From Triparma columacea (lineage: Eukaryota > Sar > Bolidophyceae > Parmales > Triparmaceae): 32,780 nt of DNA. The notes under the pieces were generated by a model that was given only the letters and a program-made list of their open reading frames with translations, had not been told where the DNA came from and did no database searches. A program made the position numbers and the translations under genes. Below are positions 26,113 through 32,780 of the stretch, one piece after another. How positions within the stretch are numbered: position 1 is the first letter of the stretch; every line of letters starts with the position of its first letter. The stretch is taken from NCBI GenBank assembly GCA_030267965.1, contig BRYA01000297.1, positions 19,766 to 52,545 of the forward strand, read 5' to 3'.

Positions 26113-29100
26113 ATGTCCTCATTGAACGAGTTGGGCTCGAGCTGCGATGGCGATGGGGGGGCTAAGCTCGGCCCAAATAATTCAGACGGTGGAGAAGACA
26201 GGGGAAACGATGAAAAAGGTGAGACAGGTAAACAATCGCTGGCCCCTTTGACCCCCTCGTCTAACTCTTAATAATTGGCTCCTACAACCTTCCTTCGCTT
26301 ACCTACGGAAGATATCGGAAAGAAACTCGAAAAGAAACAGCACATACTACGAGCGGAAAGATTCATGAAAAAAGCGCCTCAAAAAACTAGAACAGGGTCA
26401 GCAGGGAGGGGGCCAGGGCGGGGAGGGGCAGGTACAGTCCGACCGAAGGTTTGGCGCGACACTGCAAACGCGGTCGACAATCCGATCGTTTCCTCTGCTA
26501 CGACTGCGGGACGGGTTGGGGATGGGTTGACCTCCCCTCCTCCCCAAACCCCTCTACCAGACACCCCTCCTCCGGAAGCCCTATCCCAATCTCCGACGAC
26601 TCCAGCGCACGTCACCGAGTGCGCTACAACATATTCCGTCCTAATGGCATGCATCACGACAAGTTACACCGCTCTGTACGCTTACTATGCTTTCTCTGAT
26701 GACCCTTATGAACGCGATACGATTCACGATTTTTGGATGTGGATAACAATACCAATATCCGTTACAGCAATGGGGATATCGTTCTGCTTGAAACCGAGGC
26801 GAGAGGATCTTCCTTACAAGGTTTTCATTTATATTCAGTTTATAGTGTATGCGGTTATGTCGCAATTATTTTCAATCAACTTTGGGCCTTGGAAGCAGGA
26901 TGGCGCTGTTACAACACGAAAGGAATTTGTTGCGTCCTGCCTTCAGCTCTGCCTCCTCTGGCCACTCCTTTTTGCACTTGGGATGAAGGTTCGGTCCCGC
27001 ATAGCTAAGCTACCCGACGAGGATCTCTCGAAGTTCCTCACCAACGATGTAATCATGATTGGTATGTTCGTTGGCTTGGGACAGATCACGTTTTTAATGT
27101 TGGGAGCCATCCAGTGCAACGGAAACGCAGACGACTGGAGAGACTGCAATAGAACGCTTATAAGCCAAACAGGTTTAGGCGGCATGGTCACAATATACAC
27201 CATCTTCAAGCTCGTCAGCGGTGTCGTGCCGAAGCGGATCCTTGAGAAACACACAATTTCCATGAAGAAATTCCTCTCTATGGATTTAAACGCTGGGGAA
27301 GCCCTTCAGGCCGTTGGACTTTTGGTTGCCGCACTTTGCGCTCTCTACCCGCTGGGTAATTACGGAGCAGAGGGAAATTTTAGAAGTGATGCCGAGAAGA
27401 ATGCCGCGATTACGGTGCCAGGTATTGGGGTAGTTTGCCTCTTATTAATTATGACCTGGAAGGCGGTCGTAATGTGGAGGGAAATGAGGCGCGAAGAGAA
27501 GGTGCCTTTACAAGCAAGTCAGGGGGTGCCTCCCTCCAACAACGTCATATTGGTAGAAGGCTCCTCGTTCTGGCATTATGTTGCAGCTTCGATGGGCATA
27601 TTAGAATTGGCGACGTGCGTTGCTGTGCTAGTGACTTCGGATGAAAGTTACGAAACTACGGCTTTAGCGCTTTTACCCTTCGTGGTAATGAACTACATCG
27701 TACTAATCTTCTCTCAACCGAGAAGATGGAGTAAAAAGGATATTTGGCAGCTGAAGTTCATAGTTATGTTCGCGTTCCTTTCTATGTTGGTTTTGCTGAT
27801 TGCGAATATAAAACGAGGACGTCATGTGTATACAGTCACACAAATTATCATCACGATGGCTACAGCACTATTATTTCACTTCGGATTCAAACTACGAAAA
27901 AATGTTGGACGGCTGCCAGACAAAGATCTTGAAACGTTTTTAATTGAGACACTCTTCAAAGGCTCGCTCAGGACCGTATCTACGGTCTTTTTTCTGACGT
28001 TCAGGACAACACAATGCGCGTTCGAGAGAGGGGACGCATCCGAATGTACACACACTTCGTTTTGCGCTTCTGCGATTTCAAGCTACGTCATAATGTGGTG
28101 GCTCACCAAAGTAGTACAGGCAAGCGTTAGGAGCGAGTGGAGGAAAGACTTGAACTTATCAGTGGAGAAGATCGCAAGGATGAGAGATTTTTCAATCCAA
28201 CGTGGGGTGCAAGGCGTCTTGACCCTGGTGACCGGCGTGTGTGGAATCTTTCTCTTCTCTATGATGAGCGCCGATAACACAGATACGACTACACTAGGGG
28301 CTGTTGGATACACGGGACTAGCATCAATAATTGCGGTGTTTATCTCAGAGACGTATTCTAGTCTTAAGGCTCAAGAGAGGAGGTTCAGAGAGTCTGAAAG
28401 TGGACAAATAGAGGAAGAACGGATGACATTAAGCGAGGAACCTGTAGAAGAGGTGTCTTGGGTTTTTGTGGGCGTTAGCTTCCTATTCGCGTTAACATTC
28501 ACAGTGCTATGCTTTTTCTACGCCGTGGCTCTTGAGGTGAAGTACTGGTCTATAGCTTGTTTAATATTACCCATAGCCGCACTTTCATGGGTGATGGCAT
28601 TGTTCTACAAGCCCAAGAGAACGGATGCCGGCTACCTGCGCTTCCTCTACTTTCACTTTCTCACTTTTGTTGTTGTCGGTTTGGTTAGTTTTGCAGTTGG
28701 TAGTTTTCGACTGGGTAACTCAGTGCAGACATTAAGTGGGTTATTCGCCCTTTTCTTAATACCTCTTTGGTGTTTAGGATTATGGCTAGGATTGAAGCTC
28801 CGTGCATCGGCGGCGAAACTTCCGCCTCAGGAGCTGTCCGCATTCCTGTGTCATTCGGTTTTGGTAAAAGGCACAGGGGTCATAGGCCCGATGGTTTTCT
28901 TCACATTCGAGACAGTTTCGTGTTTCACCAGTCGAAATATGATTGGCGAAAGTCAGTGTAGAAATACTTCAACTGCGATGTTTCTTTCCTTCTACCTCGC
29001 TTTATTAACCATACTGTCGATCATAAACAAGGTAGTGCCGAAGGGCGTTCAAAGGGAGATGGCAGTGGAAATCTCATCAATCGCTTCCCTGCAGGGGTTG

Positions 29101-29400
29101 AAGTGGTGGCAGCGGCTACAGGGAGGACTCATGACAATCACCGCGATAGCTTCGCTCAATCTCCTGAGCATTCTAGGAGTTGAAGGAGACGAGAACAGCA
29201 TGGTAGGGATGGTAGGGGCGACAGGGTTACTCAGCATAGGTTTCGCTTTGCTCATCAACGCAACCATGCTAATCCGAACAAAAAAAGAGCTAGGTAACTT
29301 GGCGGCGACAACCCACGAAAATGATTTCCAGAAAAGAAGAACCATTTCTGCCGCGGTAAACGATGTTGAAGACGACGCCCTCGTCATGACCGTCTTGTAA
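26113..29400 (+). CDS. Polytopic membrane protein of three homologous ~300-residue modules
   Basis: Exon 1 is 26113-26218 and exon 2 is 26312-29400, with a 93-nt intron (donor G|GTGAGA, acceptor GGAAG). Phase 1 agrees, giving 1064 residues. The start is the only ATG in that frame before the donor. The N-terminal ~145 residues are soluble, low complexity and basic/Pro-rich. The rest is three repeated membrane modules with several hydrophobic segments each. Each module carries a loop of the type AKLPDEDLSKFL (near residues 265, 566 and 868; period about 300), a following membrane segment ending in a Cys pair (IQC...DC, TQC...EC, VSC...QC), and a helix after a basic turn (VVPKR, then similar). 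The Cys pairs may form disulfides in an extracytosolic loop. I recognise no named transporter family. A channel, transporter or receptor-like scaffold is possible. AATAAA lies at 29409-29414. Confidence 0.88.
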
Positions 29401-29498
29401 CACAAATTAATAAAAATTCTGTTCCAAACACCAAAAAAACTTCTGGAAAAACCCTCTCAACTGCCTCAAAGCTTCCAAATCCAAAAACAGCTCCAAAA

Positions 29499-30160
29499 AT
29501 GGCTGCCCCGGCTTTAAATCTCGACGAATACAAGAAAAACTACGGGTACGTCTCACAACTTACTCCCCCTTCCCCCTTAACCTCCTCTCCACATAAAAAC
29601 TACCCAACACCCCGTCTCCTCTTCTGTTTATGTTGCCCATAAATCCTCCTTTACACCCCCCTTTACCATCTTCCGTACGCTTCCCTTAAATCATCTTACC
29701 CCCCTCCGCCCCCCTCCCCCCCCCAACGCCCCCCCCGCCTTGTTACAGATGTGGAATCCCAACTTGGTCCCCCTTATACCACGAGGAAGCAGAAGGTGGT
29801 CCCCCCCCACAGCCCAACCTCGTCGGCGGAGTTCTTCTCCCAGCGACAATGCGGCAGATTGACAAGTCCGCCGTAACCTTCGGGCTTGACGTCCTGCAAG
29901 GAAAGGGGGAGCAGGCTGGTAAGGTCAAGCTCGGTTGGAGCCCACAGGAGACTGCAGTAGGATGCAGGATCAGAGACTACGGGAGCGGGGTACCGCACTG
30001 GAGCCCACTTTACGGGGGGAGTAATTGGAGGGGGAAGGAGATCGAACAGAAGATCCCCAGGTATAAGGACTTTAAGACTGGGAGAGTAAGTGATAGGCCG
30101 AGTTACGAGATTGAGGATGAAACGGAGAGGATTGAGAGGGCGAAGAAGGAGGGGGTATGA
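29499..30160 (+). CDS. Small conserved-looking protein of unknown function (two exons)
   Basis: Exon 1 is 29499-29545 (MAAPALNLDEYKKNYG) and exon 2 is 29749-30160, with a 203-nt C-rich intron (donor GG|GTACGT, acceptor TTGTTACAG). Phase 2 agrees, giving 152 residues ending at TGA. Without the first exon, the first ATG of the frame (29849) would cut off a clearly coding stretch. The sequence holds a twice-occurring motif, GCGIPTWSPLY near residue 16 and GSGVPHWSPLY near residue 96, framed by Gly/Pro-rich linkers. The C-terminus is charged (DETERIERAKKEGV). No signal peptide, membrane helix or catalytic motif is seen, and I do not recognise the family. It converges on the SFI1/GAF gene. Confidence 0.75.
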
Positions 30161-30443
30161 GGAAGAGAGATAGGGGAGGGAGGGACTGGGGGGGGGGGGA
30201 GAGAGAAGTATAGCACTCGCGTTAAAGAGTGATTGGAGAACGTCGTGTGAAGTTGTATGGGGGATTGGATGGCCTACCACCACCAAACCGGGGGAAGGGG
30301 GGGGGGTAGATCAAATCGTTTGTTTTTCTAAATGCCACGCGTGCTTTCTTATTGAGGCCATCGTTGCCGCAACCTCCCTCATATGTAATGTACCCCCTAA
30401 TGTAATTGCCGCCCTCCCCCCCTCCCAACGCCCAAAACCCTCT

Positions 30444-32780
30444 CTATTTCAACCCCTGATCCGCCTCAAACAGCTTCTGCAGCGCCTGCGTGTGCTGCTG
30501 CCAGCTCTTATGCCCCGGACTATCTCCCCTCTTCCCAACCTCGCTCGCAGCCCTCCTGAACCTATCCAACCCTCCCCCCCCCCCTCCCCCCACAGGAGTG
30601 GAAGCCTGGCTAATGCTTCCCCCCCCACCCCCTCCCGTATCGGTAATCTTCCCCTCAAGTTCATTCGCGTAGCTGCTCATGGCCCTCAGCCTCTTCTCCA
30701 AGTTCTTAGTGCTGAACTGCAAGTTGCTAGCCTGCTTCTCCATGTGCGTCGCCTTCAGTTCCATCTTCTTCACCAGCGAGTTCAAGTTTGTCCTCTCCGA
30801 CGGGACCTTGGAGACGGGCGTTTGAGGCCCAGAAGAAGGCCCCCCGCTCACGTCAGGTGTGGCCCTCTTAACGTCCTCGGCACTAACACCCCCCCCCCTC
30901 CCCCTTCGAGCCGTTCCCCCCAGCTTCTCCATGTGCCCCCCGACGTAGCAGCTCAATACGGCCAACGCGAGCGCGTCGTTCGGGTTGAATGGCTTCACGT
31001 TCCCCCTAGTCTCCTCCACCTGGCTCCTGACGGCGCACAGCACTGCGATCGTGACCCCCTCAAAGTCCCTAACAGGGATGCATAGCAACACAGGGCTCCC
31101 CCCAGCCGAGTTGATCTTCGGCATGTTGCTCCCCCACCATGTCTTGCTCGCCGAATTTGAGTTGCTCTCCCCCTTGCTGAGCGTAATGTCGTCCACGCTA
31201 GGGTTGTACCTGTCGTCGCTGAACATGTCCGTGTAAACGCTCTGGCTCGTCTTCCCTACGTGCCCCAGAATACCTTGGTGCATGGGGCTGCGGCGCTCGG
31301 CGCCATTCTTGTGGGTCCAGATCTCGTTGGCCTCTTTATCGAGGAGCATGAGGGTACCGGAGGAACCGTTTATCATGGATTGGAGACACTCGCAGGCGAC
31401 CGAGATCAAAGAGACGGAGTCGTGGGCGCTGCTGAAGGCGTGAGCGAACCTGGGAGTAGGGGCGGAGGGAGGGGGAGAGAGGGGGGAGGGGTATTAGTCT
31501 CGATTCTTTCTTCCCTCTTCCCAACTCTTTTCACACTCACATTAGCATGAAGTTGTCCAACCTCTTCACAGCCCTCCCGCTCAGCGAAACAGTGTAAGTC
31601 GCTAGCATCCACTTCACAAAGGCCCTCTTCTTGGCGCCGACCTTGATCTGTATCAGGTTGGCCCTGTCCGCCAGTTTCATCATGCCCTTGGTCTTCCTCA
31701 AAAGCACCAGCCTATTCTTTTCGGCCACCTCGCCCAGCATCTGAAGATAAAACTTCCACTGGTTCCAGCCCGCCGCTAGGTCCCTCTGCAAGACCCGGGA
31801 GAACACCTTGTTGACGAGCTTCTTCATGTGCTTCCTCCTTATGACGTTCTGGTTCCAAGTCTGGAAGCACCTTCCGAGGCTTGCGTTCTGCAGCGTATAG
31901 ATTGTTTTCTTCAGGAGCTTCTCGTTCAAGGCTGCCTTCTCCTCCTGGGCCGACATGATGTGAGACTCGTGGGTCCGCTTGGCTTCCTCGAGCTGCTCCC
32001 TCATCATGTCAATCTCGCTTGCGTGCCTGTCGCGGAGTGCGTGGCTCGCGGTGTTCACCACCCACGCCTTGAACCCTGCCCCCTTCATGAGCATCTCCCT
32101 GCCCCCCAGCAGCCTGTTGAGCAGCCCCCTGAGCCACTTCCTCTCTTTCGCAAAGCCAATCCAACTCTGCAGAGCAGAATTGACGCAGCGCATCGAGAGC
32201 TTCTTGGCAAACCTCTTCATAACCGTTCTGTTGTACTTCTCCGTCTTGACATACTCCTTCCAGCCGTTCAAGCACATCGAGAGGCAACCGTGCATCATGG
32301 TCTGAATCATCTTCATGCCAAGTGCCCTCTTCCTCTCCGCCTCGGCCTCCCTGATGGCGTTAAGCTTCTTCAACGTTTCCTCCTGCTCCCGACGAAGCTG
32401 CTCAGCGGCGGCCCTGTGCTCATTCACCTCAGCATCCATCCGCTCCTTCTCTTCCCTCTGCGTCTTGGTCATAAACATGAGCCTCTCCTCCTCCTCCTCC
32501 TTCTCCCGCATTGCCCTTGTGTACTCGACCCAAGGAATCCAAGCCGAGAGGAATGCACCGTTATCGCACCTGTTGATGATGCGCCGAGCCAAGTACTTCA
32601 TCCTTAACCGAAGTCCTACATACTCCTTCCAGCTCGCCATGCTCTTGGCTATTTCTTGGTTCATCATGCGCTTCCTAAACCTGCCGATCACGAGCCTATT
32701 GTGCTTGTTTTCTGCCACCATCTCAGTCCACTGAGCGAAGATCCTGAAAATGACGCCGTTGTTCATCCTCGAGACGAACC
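30444..32780 (-). CDS. SFI1-like repeat protein with GAF domain (5' end outside window)
   Basis: The coding part visible is from the right edge (frame open through 32778) to 31541, a 91-nt intron (31540-31450, donor AT|GTGAGT, acceptor CCCAG), then 31449-30444 with stop TAG. The frame upstream of the Met at 32766 stays open (FVSR), so the gene begins beyond the window. The first part has about nine Trp-centred helical modules spaced about 25-40 residues (FAQWTEM, MASWKEY, LNGWKEY, LQSWIGF, FKAWVVN, FQTWNQN, WNQWKFY, FVKWMLA), interrupted by two acidic/basic coiled coils. They resemble SFI1 centrin-binding repeats. The second part is a GAF domain (about 31449-30960): SVACECLQSMINGSSGTLML, GHVGKTSQSVYT, SPVLLCIPVRDFEG. 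A Gly-rich, coiled-coil tail follows. A basal-body or cytoskeletal role with small-ligand sensing is inference. Confidence 0.85.

Noticed and set aside
26071..26271. Stand-alone 66-codon protein before the membrane-protein gene
   Set aside because: Its first codon is TTG. From ATG 26113 to the GTGAGA donor at 26219 it is the first exon of the membrane protein, and the phases agree with the acceptor at 26311.
1..32780. tRNA or rRNA genes
   Set aside because: I looked for cloverleaf arms with a T-loop GGTTCRANYCC core and for rRNA cores by eye and saw none. A tRNAscan or Infernal run would settle it.

Overview
The window is nuclear DNA from a eukaryotic microalga, most likely a heterokont (ochrophyte). 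I lean towards the Parmales/Bolidophyceae, but that part is inference. The evidence is spliceosomal introns of 67-370 nt with a strong AG|GTGAG donor habit, a cytosolic ribosomal protein eL19 gene, and a small PDZ protein whose leader ends in a cleavage site followed by Phe, as in plastid import through a secondary-plastid ER route. Protist-style amplified families (BspA-like LRRs, DUF285 repeats, C2H2 arrays) agree. There is no operon structure.

Left part (1-9.8 kb). A two-exon coiled-coil/C2-like protein lies on the minus strand (3530-30). Next is a five-exon minus-strand protein kinase (6726-3896) with an MLKL-like four-helix N-terminus and C-terminal DUF285 repeats. A two-exon plus-strand SAP-motif protein follows (7248-8331). 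It converges on a five-exon minus-strand DHRS1-like short-chain dehydrogenase (9782-8446). All the splice models were joined by hand and are phase-consistent.

Centre (9.8-25.4 kb). Five closely related intronless BspA-like leucine-rich-repeat genes, called A-E here, are present. A, B, C and D are in tandem on plus (10285, 12274, 14549, 17306), with a truncated 3' tail (B') after B. E is inverted at 24616-23432. Each carries 10 to at least 22 copies of a 23-residue repeat, then a shared C-terminal domain with a basic cluster and an F-box-helix-like end. About 0.4-0.6 kb of 5' flank was amplified with each gene. Between D and E lie a low-complexity secreted or membrane candidate (minus), a seven-finger C2H2 gene with an in-frame stop (plus), and the two-exon eL19 gene (minus). 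An assembly gap of 42 N falls in the repeats of C.

Right part (25.4-32.8 kb). It holds a plastid-type PDZ protein, a 1064-residue polytopic membrane protein built of three homologous ~300-residue modules, a small two-exon unknown protein, and a partial minus-strand gene joining SFI1-like Trp repeats to a GAF domain. The last gene runs off the right edge.

The most unusual material is the LRR cluster, with its exchanged repeat blocks and diverging promoters, the kinase architecture, and the triplicated membrane protein.
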